DNA from: an uncultured Actinomycetes bacterium
GTDB taxonomy: Bacteria; Actinomycetota; Coriobacteriia; Coriobacteriales; Atopobiaceae
Assembly: GCA_900315165.1 (NCBI GenBank)
Contig: OMXZ01000010.1
Span: 1 to 54,974 of the forward strand
Reading direction: 5' to 3'
Length of the DNA: 54,974 nt
Part shown: piece after piece, positions 45,775-53,124 of the stretch
Numbering within the stretch: position 1 is the first letter of the stretch
How the letters are laid out: every line of letters begins with the position of its first letter
Made by a program: the position numbers and the translations under genes
Notes under the pieces: model-generated
What the model was told of the DNA's origin: nothing
Seen by the model: only the letters and a program-made list of their open reading frames with translations
The model's database searches: none

Positions 45775-47112
45775 TCATCCGAGGCCCATCTCATCATCCA
45801 GCGACCGCTGAGCCTGCGGCAAATCAACAATCGACGGACGCGGACGCTTCTTTCCACTCGTGAGCTTCTCGACGAGGACGTCCATGAGCGGCGAGCCCTT
45901 GTAGTTCTTCTTGCCCATCCAGGCCTGCAGTGTCTTGCCGAGAGTGCTGAGGGCATCGTTCGCGGCGGCGGTGAAATACTCCGCGATGCCCGCAACAATA
46001 ACTGGTATGGCGTCACGCATGGGAATGTTCTCGACGGTCGGCTCAGCCTGCTCGTAGCGACGCGCGGCCTCGGTGAACTGGCGCTTGGCCTCTGCGACCT
46101 CGGCCTCCTGCACCGCCTTCTGCGCCTCGAAGGCGTCTTCCTTCTTTTGGAAGTCTCGGCTGCGCTCCTCGTACGCGATGTAGCTGTCGGCCACGTCGCG
46201 CATGGCCTTATCGTAGGCCTCTTGGCGCAGCACCTGCGCCTCCATCATCGCTTCAGCCTGTATCCGCCCGTACTCCTCGGCCATCCTCGCTCGGGCCTGC
46301 CGTCTCTCGTCTTCCGCCTCGGCCCCGATAGAGCGAGCCTCTTCGAGGACGGCCTCGGCCTCATCGAGCTTGGCCTGCGCTGCCTTCTCCGTCTCGCGGC
46401 GAACATGGGCGTTCGTGTCGAGGCGCTGGCTCTCGCGCTTCGTGCGGCGCTCCTCGGCATAAGCGCTATCCTTCTTCGCGCGCTCCCAGTCGGTTACGTC
46501 CATGTCGGCAACGGGCCAGCCACGTTCGCGCATCATGCGAGGGAACTGCTCGTTGATCTTGATAAGCAACTTCGCGTCGATACGGTTGCCGCAGTACGAG
46601 CCATCCTCCGCGATGCAATCGCCGAAGTGATGGCGGTGCTTGCCCGCCTCGTCCTTGTGGGTGGCGCTCATGCGCTCGTTGGCTCCACGGAACAGCTCAG
46701 GGCATATCTCGGCGAGCACGGCCATGCTGTCTTCGTCGAAACGATTGAACTCCTCCCACGTCCAGTCGCGGGTGGCCTCGTCGGCCGGGTGGATGATGAC
46801 CGCCCATCCGATGACGGCGTCCTTGCGCAAGCCCTTCTCGCGGATGACCTCCTCGCCGGCCTTCGTCTTGCCCTTCACCTTCTGGCGGTAGGCCCCGGCG
46901 CGAGCATCCATGTCCGCCCAGCACTCGTCGCCCGACTCGTAACCCTCGTACTCGTTCAGGTGGCTGAGCGTGCGGTCGAGGTGGTTGGTCTTGGAGTGAC
47001 GCTCCTCGCCAGCCTCACGGAGAATCTTGCCGCCGTTGGCGCGATGTTTTGCACCAGGCTTAGGCTCCCCGCGAACGAGGCCCATAATCTGTGGCGCGCA
47101 TAGGAAGGACAT
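45775..47112 (-). CDS. MobV/Pre-type plasmid mobilization relaxase
   Basis: The 445-residue protein carries the relaxase motifs of the MobV (Pre) family in altered form: HLDRTLSHLNEY near the N terminus (compare DPERTHLNY), and a metal-binding HxH in HKDEAGKHRHHFGD (about residue 155). A long charged coiled coil follows (about 210-345). Such relaxases nick oriT and lead the strand during transfer. The ATG at 47112 follows AGAGGTG; a GTG nine bases upstream is less well placed. The candidate oriT lies directly upstream. Confidence 0.8.
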   Translation of the reverse strand: MSFLCAPQIMGLVRGEPKPGAKHRANGGKILREAGEERHSKTNHLDRTLSHLNEYEGYESGDECWADMDARAGAYRQKVKGKTKAGEEVIREKGLRKDAVIGWAVIIHPADEATRDWTWEEFNRFDEDSMAVLAEICPELFRGANERMSATHKDEAGKHRHHFGDCIAEDGSYCGNRIDAKLLIKINEQFPRMMRERGWPVADMDVTDWERAKKDSAYAEERRTKRESQRLDTNAHVRRETEKAAQAKLDEAEAVLEEARSIGAEAEDERRQARARMAEEYGRIQAEAMMEAQVLRQEAYDKAMRDVADSYIAYEERSRDFQKKEDAFEAQKAVQEAEVAEAKRQFTEAARRYEQAEPTVENIPMRDAIPVIVAGIAEYFTAAANDALSTLGKTLQAWMGKKNYKGSPLMDVLVEKLTSGKKRPRPSIVDLPQAQRSLDDEMGLG

Positions 47113-47156
47113 TCGGCTCACCTCTTTCCTTTAGAAAGCCAGTGGAAGGCGCGACT

Positions 47157-47224
47157 GGGTTCGTAAACGAACCCGCGCGCCCTCGCTGCGCTCGGGACTA
47201 TCACTCATGGGGGTTCGCACCCCC
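47157..47224 (-). other. Candidate oriT region
   Basis: Between the accessory gene and the relaxase start are GGGTTCGT-AA-ACGAACCC (47157-47174, perfect 8-bp arms), a CCTCGCTGCGCTCGG-type stretch (47181-47195), and a second perfect hairpin GGGGGT-TCGC-ACCCCC (47209-47224). Inverted repeats just before a mob gene are where oriT normally lies. The exact nick site cannot be read. Confidence 0.45.
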
Positions 47225-47540
47225 GGCGTTTGCCTCCCCCTGCGCGTCGGAGTCGTTGCCGACAGCCGACGCGGAAACCGCCGTCCCCCGAGACGCGCCT
47301 TCACCCATATGGGTTCCGGAGGCGTCAGCGGAAGCCGCGGTTTCGGCGCGAGCCATCTCGCGGCGAGCGAAGTCGGCGATGCTCATGGCATCGGCACCTT
47401 CGCCAAGCGTGCGCTGCTCGGCCCAGTCGAGCAGAGCGAGCGCGAAACGCTGCCTCTCGCGGCGGGCTGCTCGCTCGGCCAGCCTTGAGCTTGCGGAGCT
47501 TCTCTTCCATCGCTTCGATGCGCTCCTTGCGTGTGGCCAT
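47201..47540 (-). pseudogene. Mobilization accessory (MobC-like) protein gene with a +1 frameshift
   Basis: A start at 47540 with a strong ribosome-binding site (AAGGAGG) gives MATRKERIEAMEEKLRKLK, a typical charged coiled-coil start. That frame then becomes Arg/Ser-rich nonsense and stops at 47325 (71 residues). The +1 frame from about 47483-47489 continues sensibly (RLAERAARRERQRFALALLDW, then IADFARREMARAE) to a stop at 47201, giving about 112 residues. Either one extra base has broken the gene, or there is ribosomal frameshifting, or a sequencing error. It lies 15 bases after rep and before the relaxase. Confidence 0.6.
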
Positions 47541-47555
47541 CGTTGGCCTCCTTCC

Positions 47556-49388
47556 TTACAGACCCTGCGAGGCAGGATCGAAAATGATGCACCCCTCAGC
47601 CATCTTCCGGAGACGCTCTTCGGTGAACACGAAGCCTTTGCTTGCAAGGCTCCGAGCGAGATCGCGCGTGCGCTGCTCCTGCCGCTGCGCCTCGCGTTCT
47701 GCCTCGCGCTTGGCCTCCTCGGCCAAACGTCTCGGCGAGTCGAGGATGAGTTCGGCCTGTCGCATCTGTTGCTGCACGAGCTGCTCGCGGAGCCGCTCTT
47801 GCTCGGCGAGCACGGCCTCTTCCTCCTCGCGCTCAGCGCGTGCAATAGCCTCCTCGGGCGAGTAGATGCGCACGACGGGTCGATGCTCGTCGAGAACCTT
47901 GGCAGGGTCCTCCTCACGAGCCAGCATCAACGAAAAGTACGCATGCACATAGCGAACGACCGCATCGAGCAGCGGCCCGATGGCCTGCCGAAGCGCCTCG
48001 CCCGCATAGTGTTCGAACAGAAGCCCGACATCGCAACTCACCTCGGCGGCGACGATGTACTCGAAGACGTCGTTCGTCTTGGTGGTATGGCTGAACACAC
48101 CCTTATTTATGAGTAGGCGAACCATCTTGTCCTCCAACTCGAGGACAAGGGGGAAACGGCGCGGCACCTGTTCCAGTGCCTCAGCATCTACCCGGTTTCC
48201 CTTTTTGTCTTCGTATTCTCCAGCGAGCTTCTCGAAAAACTGCTGACGGGGCTGGATGCCCTCAAAAATGAGCACGTCCGAGACGATGACAACATCGCCG
48301 AACTTAATATTCTCGGCGCCCTTCTTCGGGTGCGGATCGGTCAGGTTAAGGAAGTTTTCCACGCCTCCGAGCTTAGAAACCATCCGCCCGCGCGACTCGT
48401 GGAAGACGATGGCGGGCTGTCCCTTGTAGCGATCGTAAGGCACCTTCAGATTCGTAACCTCGTGGTACGCATCTACCGAGTTCATCAGCTCAGGATGGAG
48501 CGCTCTCGCGATCTCGGTCGAAAGCCCCGACTTTCCGAGGCCAGCGATACGTCCACCGCGTTCGATGTAGTCCTTGGAAGGCCCAATGTACATGCTGAGC
48601 CTGTTGTCGAGAGCGCAATCGTCGGAGAGCACGTAGTCGGTCGTAGCGTCGGCGAACTGCGTGCGATGCTGCCAACAGAACGACCAGCCGTACTTATCCT
48701 CGATTTCGCGGATGGTCAGATTGCCGTGACGGATAGCATCGGCCAGTTCGTTGACCTCGGCTCTCGTCATCTTGGAGGCCTTGGCACGGGTCTTGCGATT
48801 CATGTACCCACGGAACATATCGCCGTAGTCGAAGCCCGACGTGCGGATTTCGGCGAAGTCGTAGGGAGTCTTGCCCTTGGCGAGCTGCTCAGGGTCTTGG
48901 TGACAGAGGTACGCGGCCATCGCCTCGAAGACGTAGCGCCTCATACCTTTCGGCAGGCGGGCGGTAGGCTTATGGATTTGTCCTTCGGGGAGTCCAAGTT
49001 CCTTGGCTACCTTCGCATATGAGCGCTGGTTGGTGAATTCGACGGCGCAATGGATATGGGCGGCCTTCGTGGTACCGAGTGCGCCGCGCAAGGCAAACGG
49101 CGAGCGCAGGAGCGCCCTAACAGAACGCAGCTCCTCATCGGCGGGGAGCCAAAAGCCCGCAGGGGCAAGCGCTGCGGTGGGAGGCTTAGCTGACAAGTCG
49201 GCATCGTCGACCACGTAGACGTCACGGTCGTGCACGACCCATGCGAATCGGTTGATGCTCTGCTCGTTGGTTCGCAGCCACTCCAAGAGGCGCGGCACAG
49301 AGAACAGCTCGTTCCCCGCATCATCGAAGAGCCGCGACTCTATCTCGCAGCACTTGTTCCGGTAACCCTTATGCTCGCCCCTACCCAT
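47556..49388 (-). CDS. Replication initiator: HUH endonuclease with C-terminal ATPase-like region
   Basis: The 610-residue protein has an N-terminal HUH-type domain: H111 and H113 in AHIHCAVEF, with tyrosines Y152 and Y160 in the MRRYVFEAMAAYL helix, one of which would attack DNA at the origin. A helix-turn-helix-like stretch (around residues 210-235) is followed by a P-loop-like GLGKSGLS (283-290), suggesting a fused helicase-type ATPase as in Rep proteins of rolling-circle replicons. The C-terminal ~100 residues are a charged coiled coil. The ATG at 49388 follows GGGGTGG. The adjacent iterons and hairpin support origin recognition. Confidence 0.8.
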   Translation of the reverse strand: MGRGEHKGYRNKCCEIESRLFDDAGNELFSVPRLLEWLRTNEQSINRFAWVVHDRDVYVVDDADLSAKPPTAALAPAGFWLPADEELRSVRALLRSPFALRGALGTTKAAHIHCAVEFTNQRSYAKVAKELGLPEGQIHKPTARLPKGMRRYVFEAMAAYLCHQDPEQLAKGKTPYDFAEIRTSGFDYGDMFRGYMNRKTRAKASKMTRAEVNELADAIRHGNLTIREIEDKYGWSFCWQHRTQFADATTDYVLSDDCALDNRLSMYIGPSKDYIERGGRIAGLGKSGLSTEIARALHPELMNSVDAYHEVTNLKVPYDRYKGQPAIVFHESRGRMVSKLGGVENFLNLTDPHPKKGAENIKFGDVVIVSDVLIFEGIQPRQQFFEKLAGEYEDKKGNRVDAEALEQVPRRFPLVLELEDKMVRLLINKGVFSHTTKTNDVFEYIVAAEVSCDVGLLFEHYAGEALRQAIGPLLDAVVRYVHAYFSLMLAREEDPAKVLDEHRPVVRIYSPEEAIARAEREEEEAVLAEQERLREQLVQQQMRQAELILDSPRRLAEEAKREAEREAQRQEQRTRDLARSLASKGFVFTEERLRKMAEGCIIFDPASQGL

Positions 49389-49410
49389 AGTAACCACCCC
49401 AAAACAGGCT

Positions 49411-49601
49411 GTCTACCTGCACTAATGTCGGGTGACTCGGTGACTTTTTAGCGGCCAGCCGTTGGACAAGCCCATCAACGGCTGGCCTGACCTCGTGTTT
49501 TGTCGATTTTTGGCATCGGGTGACTTTATTTGCGATTATTACGTAGTCACCCATTTTGTGGGGTCTACCTGCGAAAAAGAGGCGGGTGACTCGGTGACTT
49601 T
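49411..49601 (+). other. Candidate replication origin with iterons and a 12-bp hairpin
   Basis: The non-coding gap upstream of rep holds two identical 19-bp repeats, CGGGTGACTCGGTGACTTT (49429-49447 and 49583-49601), each preceded 8-10 bp earlier by GTCTACCTGC. It also holds a shorter CGGGTGACTTT (49517-49527) and an inverted GGGTGACT (49545-49552). Between them, GGCCAGCCGTTG (49453-49464) and CAACGGCTGGCC (49476-49487) form a perfect hairpin with an 11-base loop. Together these look like Rep-binding iterons and a nick-site hairpin. Confidence 0.6.
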
Positions 49602-49652
49602 GTATTTCTAGGTACGGTTTCACCCCAAAAACACGGGTTTTTTCGCTCGCTC

Positions 49653-49868
49653 TCATTGCGTCACCGCCTTGTCGACACGGCGGGCATCGAGAGCGTGCTC
49701 GAACTCATCGCGCGGGATGAGGACCGCGTCACCCATCTTGATTGCAGGCAACTTCCCGGCCTTGATGTGACGATAAATTGTGACGCGAGATCCGTATCCC
49801 GCAGCCACAAGTTCATTGACCGTCAGGAACGCTCTATCGCTGCCTATGCGTTTGGTGTACTTCGCCAT
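49653..49868 (-). CDS. Small helix-turn-helix protein, excisionase-like
   Basis: The 71-residue protein is a MerR/excisionase-type winged helix: FLTVNELVAAGYGSRVTIYRHIKAGKLPAIKMGDAVLIPRDE read as two segments, with the substrate-reading helix around residues 28-36. Such proteins direct integrase toward excision or regulate the element. It is the first gene of the element on its transcribed strand. Its ATG stands immediately after a terminator-like hairpin, so its expression may be conditional. Confidence 0.8.
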   Translation of the reverse strand: MAKYTKRIGSDRAFLTVNELVAAGYGSRVTIYRHIKAGKLPAIKMGDAVLIPRDEFEHALDARRVDKAVTQ

Positions 49869-49869
49869 G

Positions 49870-49903
49870 AAAAACCCAACCCTTCAAGAAAACCCGGGTT
49901 GGG
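49870..49903 (-). terminator. Terminator/attenuator hairpin abutting the excisionase-like start codon
   Basis: Read on the minus strand, CCCAACCC (49903-49896) pairs with GGGTTGGG (49882-49875), followed by TTTTTC and then the ATG. It would stop transcripts entering from ssrA, or block ribosome access. Confidence 0.55.
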
Positions 49904-50044
49904 AGACTGACGCCGGAGGTGTGTGAGGCCCGTATCACTCCCTATTGACTAAAGTTTGGGCCTGTCGCGATGCGACGATACAGATGTTACACCATATATC
50001 TTGTGGTTGCAAGATGTTTCATCTACCAGATATTGTATCCATAT

Positions 50045-50073
50045 GGAAAGAGGACGGCCTAGTAGCCGTCCTC
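50045..50073 (-). terminator. Terminator of ssrA
   Basis: On the minus strand GAGGACGGC pairs perfectly with GCCGTCCTC (50065-50073 with 50050-50058), followed by TTTCC. It lies 60 bases after the tmRNA 3' end. Confidence 0.7.
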
Positions 50074-50132
50074 AAACCGATACCTCAGCGCGAACCCGCC
50101 TCGCAAGAAGGCGAGTTCGACTGTTCGTGTCA

Positions 50133-50502
50133 TGGTGGAGGCGCGGAGAATCGAACTCCGGTCCAAAGCAATCCCCTGACAGGTGTCTCCAGGCTCAGTC
50201 GCTGGTCAATCTCGGGCGCGCGCTGTCCAGCGACAAGCATCGCGCGTCCCAGCTGGTTCGGTCTTAGCGTGCGCCATACCAGTCACGTGCGCACGAGCGT
50301 CTCCCTAGATGACGTCGCACCGGGGTCGGGAGCACTCCCCGGATTGACGCGCCAGGCTTAAATTAAGCGGCGAGAGCCATGGAAGGCTCAAAAGAATAAA
50401 CGTTGTCGTCAATTCAATTTGACGGTACCCCTGTTTTACGTGGCGAGGAGACCACGGCCTGCTGCCCATCTCAGAACTACCCTGTCGAAACCAGTCGCCC
50501 CC
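50133..50502 (-). ncRNA. ssrA: tmRNA (transfer-messenger RNA)
   Basis: On the minus strand the RNA begins GGGGGCGACTGGTTTCGACA, the universal tmRNA start, and ends with the T arm GGTTCGATT-type loop, CGCCTCC, A and an encoded CCA. The ends pair as a tRNA-like acceptor (GGGGGCG with CGCCTCC). The tag frame (stop at 50363-50365) reads ...DNVYSFEPSMALAA, ending with the hydrophobic ALAA degradation signal. tmRNA with SmpB frees stalled ribosomes and tags the nascent chain for ClpP-type proteases. The 3' end is intact despite the neighbouring mobile element. Confidence 0.97.
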
Positions 50503-50621
50503 ATTCGATAACGGGGCCACAGGGCCACCATGCGAGTGTCAAGTTACCTCCGATTTCGCGGTGCGCCCGCCCGCTCGGTAGCGGTATTGTACCCAATGGC
50601 ACATCGTTTGAAAGGGGATAT

Positions 50622-51119
50622 ATGAACATTCGTCGCGCAACCACCGCCGACATGCCGGGCCTCATCAAGCTCCTCGACCAGGTCCTGATGGTCCACTACG
50701 AAGGCCGCCCCGACCTCTTCCGCCCCAACACCCGCAAGTACACCGACGCCGAACTCGCCGAGATCATCGCCGACGACGACCGCCCGATCTGGGTCGCCGT
50801 GGCCGACGGCGCGCCGGTGGGCGAGATCCTCGGCTACGCCTTCTGCGTTGTGCAGGATTTCACCCACTCCAACAACATGCAGCCCATCAAGACCCTCTAC
50901 ATCGACGACCTCTGCGTGGACGAGGAGGCGCGCGGGCAGCACGTGGGCTCCGCGCTCTACCATTACGTGTGCGATTGGGCCGCTGAGCATGGCTTTTACA
51001 ACGTCACGCTCAACGTCTGGGCCTGCAACCCCAAGGCGCAGGGCTTCTACGAGGCGCTGGGCCTTGTGCCCTTCAAGACGGGCATGGAGCACATCCTGCA
51101 GCCCAAACAAGCTGACTAG
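50622..51119 (+). CDS. GNAT-family N-acetyltransferase
   Basis: The 165-residue protein is a single GNAT domain, with the acetyl-CoA loop RGQHVGSALYHY and the C-terminal ACNPKAQGFYEALGL segment. It transfers an acetyl group to an unknown amine. The ATG at 50622 follows AAAGGGGA, and MNIRRATTADMPGL is a typical GNAT start; the in-frame region upstream lies within the ssrA promoter and is not coding. It is divergent from ssrA. Confidence 0.88.
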   Translation: MNIRRATTADMPGLIKLLDQVLMVHYEGRPDLFRPNTRKYTDAELAEIIADDDRPIWVAVADGAPVGEILGYAFCVVQDFTHSNNMQPIKTLYIDDLCVDEEARGQHVGSALYHYVCDWAAEHGFYNVTLNVWACNPKAQGFYEALGLVPFKTGMEHILQPKQAD

Positions 51120-51157
51120 CAGGTAACTTGCAGGCAACTTGCACAAACGGAGGTCGC

Positions 51158-52126
51158 ATGGCTGAGACGGACACGGTACGCTGGGGCATCCTCGGCGCGG
51201 GCAGAATCGCGCGTCGCTTCGCGGCGAGCCTGGCGTACGAGCCGGGCAGCGAGCTCCTGGTCGTCTCGGGACGGACGCCTGAGCACCTGCGCGCTTTTGC
51301 CGAAGAGCTCGGCGTGCCCCGGACCTGCACGTATGACGAGTTGCTAGCCGACTCGGACATCGACGCCGTCTACCTCAGCCTGCCCCACAGTCTCCACCAC
51401 GAGTGGGCGGTCCGTGCCCTGCGCGCGGGCAAGGCCGTGCTCTGCGAGAAGCCCGCGGCCATGTCTGCCGAGGAGGCCGCCGATATCGCGGCCGTCGCGC
51501 GCGAGACAGGCGTGCTCTTCATGGAGGCGCAGAAGTCCCGTTTTGTGCCGATATATGCCGAGGTCATGGACCTGATTGCCTGCGGCGCGGTGGGAGAGGT
51601 CGTGACCGTGGAGACGTCGCTCTGCAACGAGATGAGCGACCTTCTGCGCGACCCCCACAGCTATCTGAGCGACCCGGCCTGCGGCGGCGTCCTTTTCGAC
51701 TGCGGCACCTATTGCGCAAGCTGGCTCGAGGCGCTGTTGCCGGGCGACTTCACGGTGCGCCGTTGCACGTCGCGCACGATCGGGGAGGTCAACTCCTTTG
51801 CGGACGCCGAGCTCGTCTTCGCGGACGGCAGGACGGGCTGGCTGGAATGCGCTGCCGACGTGCGCAAACCCCGCCAGGCCACGATCATCGGCACAGCTGG
51901 TCGGCTCACGGTGGACGAGCTCCATCGCAGCCAGCACGCGGTGGTCCGCGCGGACGGCCAGGCGCCGCTCGCGATCGATGCGCCCTATGTGGTCGACGAC
52001 TTCTACGGTGAGGTGGCGCACTTTGCGGACCTCGTGCGTGCGGGTGCAAAGGAGTCGCCGGTGATGCCGCTCGCGGCTACGGTCCGCACGGCGCAGATCC
52101 TGGATGCGGTCCGCGCGGCCTTCTGA
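51158..52126 (+). CDS. Gfo/Idh/MocA-family NAD(P)-dependent oxidoreductase
   Basis: The 322-residue protein has an N-terminal Rossmann domain (WGILGAGRIARRF) and the family's EKP motif (LCEKPAAMSAEEA, catalytic Lys). The C-terminal alpha/beta domain forms the substrate pocket. Members oxidise sugars, inositols or biliverdin-like substrates; this one cannot be assigned. The ATG follows CGGAGG. Two AACTTGCA copies lie just upstream (51125 and 51136 regions). Confidence 0.9.
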   Translation: MAETDTVRWGILGAGRIARRFAASLAYEPGSELLVVSGRTPEHLRAFAEELGVPRTCTYDELLADSDIDAVYLSLPHSLHHEWAVRALRAGKAVLCEKPAAMSAEEAADIAAVARETGVLFMEAQKSRFVPIYAEVMDLIACGAVGEVVTVETSLCNEMSDLLRDPHSYLSDPACGGVLFDCGTYCASWLEALLPGDFTVRRCTSRTIGEVNSFADAELVFADGRTGWLECAADVRKPRQATIIGTAGRLTVDELHRSQHAVVRADGQAPLAIDAPYVVDDFYGEVAHFADLVRAGAKESPVMPLAATVRTAQILDAVRAAF

Positions 52127-52214
52127 TGGAGTAGTCCGCGGCCGCATTGCGGTGTCTCGAGCCATGAGTCCGACGCATTGCGTTGCACAAACCGTGACCA
52201 ATCCAACACGCTGC

Positions 52215-52774
52215 GCCGCGTCAACGTCCGCGTCCAGAAGACGTCCAAGACGGACGGGGACGAGCCCTTGAAGGGTGCGCGGTATGGCCTCTGGCTCCAT
52301 AACCCCAATGGTAATGATGTTTATCTGGGTAATAAGACCTCGGGTGAAGATGGCTGGATGACTTTCGAGGATGTTCCGACGCCTGCCTTGGCTGAAGACG
52401 CAGCGAACCCAAAGAATGTGACCCGGGCTATGCCGCGGCAGACCCTATCGAGTTCACGATTGCCCCGTACGACGAAAAGCCGCGAGCGAGAGCGTGCTGA
52501 CTGTCATCACGGGGGGGACCATGCCCAGGCGCAGGACAAGGACACCCTCGTGCTCTTTGATCAGCGTACGCCGGAGTATCGCCAGGAGATCCGCAACAAG
52601 CCTGAAAGCGACGAGCATAGGTCCGGCCTCGCGCAGACGGGCGACCTCTTCAATCCCGTGAGTACCCTTGCGATCGCCCTGGTCGATGGCGGCTTGGTCA
52701 TCCTGGGCCTCCGCGCCACCCGCCCCAAGCGCTCTGCTCAGCCCGATCGCCCCGACCACTCTGATCAGGCCTAA
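52215..52774 (+). pseudogene. Degraded sortase-anchored surface protein (SpaA/Cna-B type)
   Basis: There is no proper 5' end. The first part (around 52260-52390) encodes a prealbumin-like repeat (PLKGARYGLWLHNPN, DGWMTFEDVPTP) typical of SpaA/Cna-B pilin domains. Near 52425 the sense continues in another frame (GYAAADPIEFTIAPYDE), which then stops. The C-terminal part returns to the first frame with LAQTGD, a hydrophobic helix and a basic tail (RATRPKR), which is an LPxTG-like sortase signal. Several frameshifts and the missing N terminus mark a remnant. Confidence 0.65.
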
Positions 52775-52821
52775 CCTCCGCTGGGCTGCTCCAGCGGGCT
52801 TACCCGCTCCTCGTCAAAGGC

Positions 52822-53022
52822 CCCCGCACCCCCGCATTGTTGGTATTCGCTTACCAATGATCCGGGGGTGCGGGGAATTTTATCTGGGCTTTCGTGGCTC
52901 GTACCCCCGTATCGTTGGTCCCGTCTCTACCAACGATGGAGGGGTGTGGCAATTCTGACCTGCGCTTTTTCGGCCCACGCCCCCATATCGTTGGTATTCG
53001 GCTACCAACGATGTGGGGGTAC
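52822..53022 (+). repeat. Three consecutive related palindromic repeats
   Basis: Unit 1 (52822-52875) has perfect 13-bp outer arms, CCCCGCACCCCCG with its complement. Unit 2 (52902-52947) and unit 3 (52978-53022) share the core ATCGTTGGT...ACCAACGAT with flanking CCCCC/GGGGG arms. Each is a strong hairpin of about 45-54 bp, spaced about 30 bp apart. The arms differ between units while the pairing is kept. Confidence 0.75.
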
Positions 53023-53087
53023 GAGCCTGGCTGGGGTGGCGTTTCCGAGGGGTGGGTGGCGCCGATGAAAGTCTCGGTCGGTCTGTA

Positions 53088-53124
53088 TATACTAAATCTC
53101 GGAAAAATTAGTAGATTTAGTATA
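53088..53124 (+). promoter_or_regulatory. 12-bp inverted repeat upstream of the ATPase gene
   Basis: TATACTAAATCT (53088-53099) and AGATTTAGTATA (53113-53124) are perfect inverted arms 13 bp apart, 32 bp before the start codon. TATACT and TATAGA at the edges could be -10 boxes, so this could be an autoregulatory operator. Confidence 0.5.

Larger units (their letters stand above)
43245..49903 (-). mobile_element. Integrative and mobilizable element between smpB and ssrA
   Basis: All genes here run on the minus strand in the order HTH/excisionase-like, origin, Rep, mobilization accessory, oriT candidate, MobV relaxase, PD-(D/E)XK-like protein, serine recombinase. There are no conjugation pore genes, so it would depend on a helper for transfer. 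Boundaries are approximate: the left edge is at the recombinase gene end, the right edge between the HTH gene and the ssrA terminator (49904-50044). I found no clear matching att core by eye. Confidence 0.7.

Noticed and set aside
47201-47917. A single 238-codon minus-strand gene across the accessory gene and the rep 3' end
   Set aside because: Its first half is Arg/Ser-rich and antiparallel in character to the rep C terminus frame; only the part after 47490 looks like real protein, consistent with a frameshifted shorter gene.
50133-50160. ssrA disrupted by integration
   Set aside because: The 3' end, encoded CCA, acceptor pairing and downstream terminator are all intact.
52822-53022. CRISPR array
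   Set aside because: Three palindromic units with variable length and no equal-length spacers, and no cas genes in the window.
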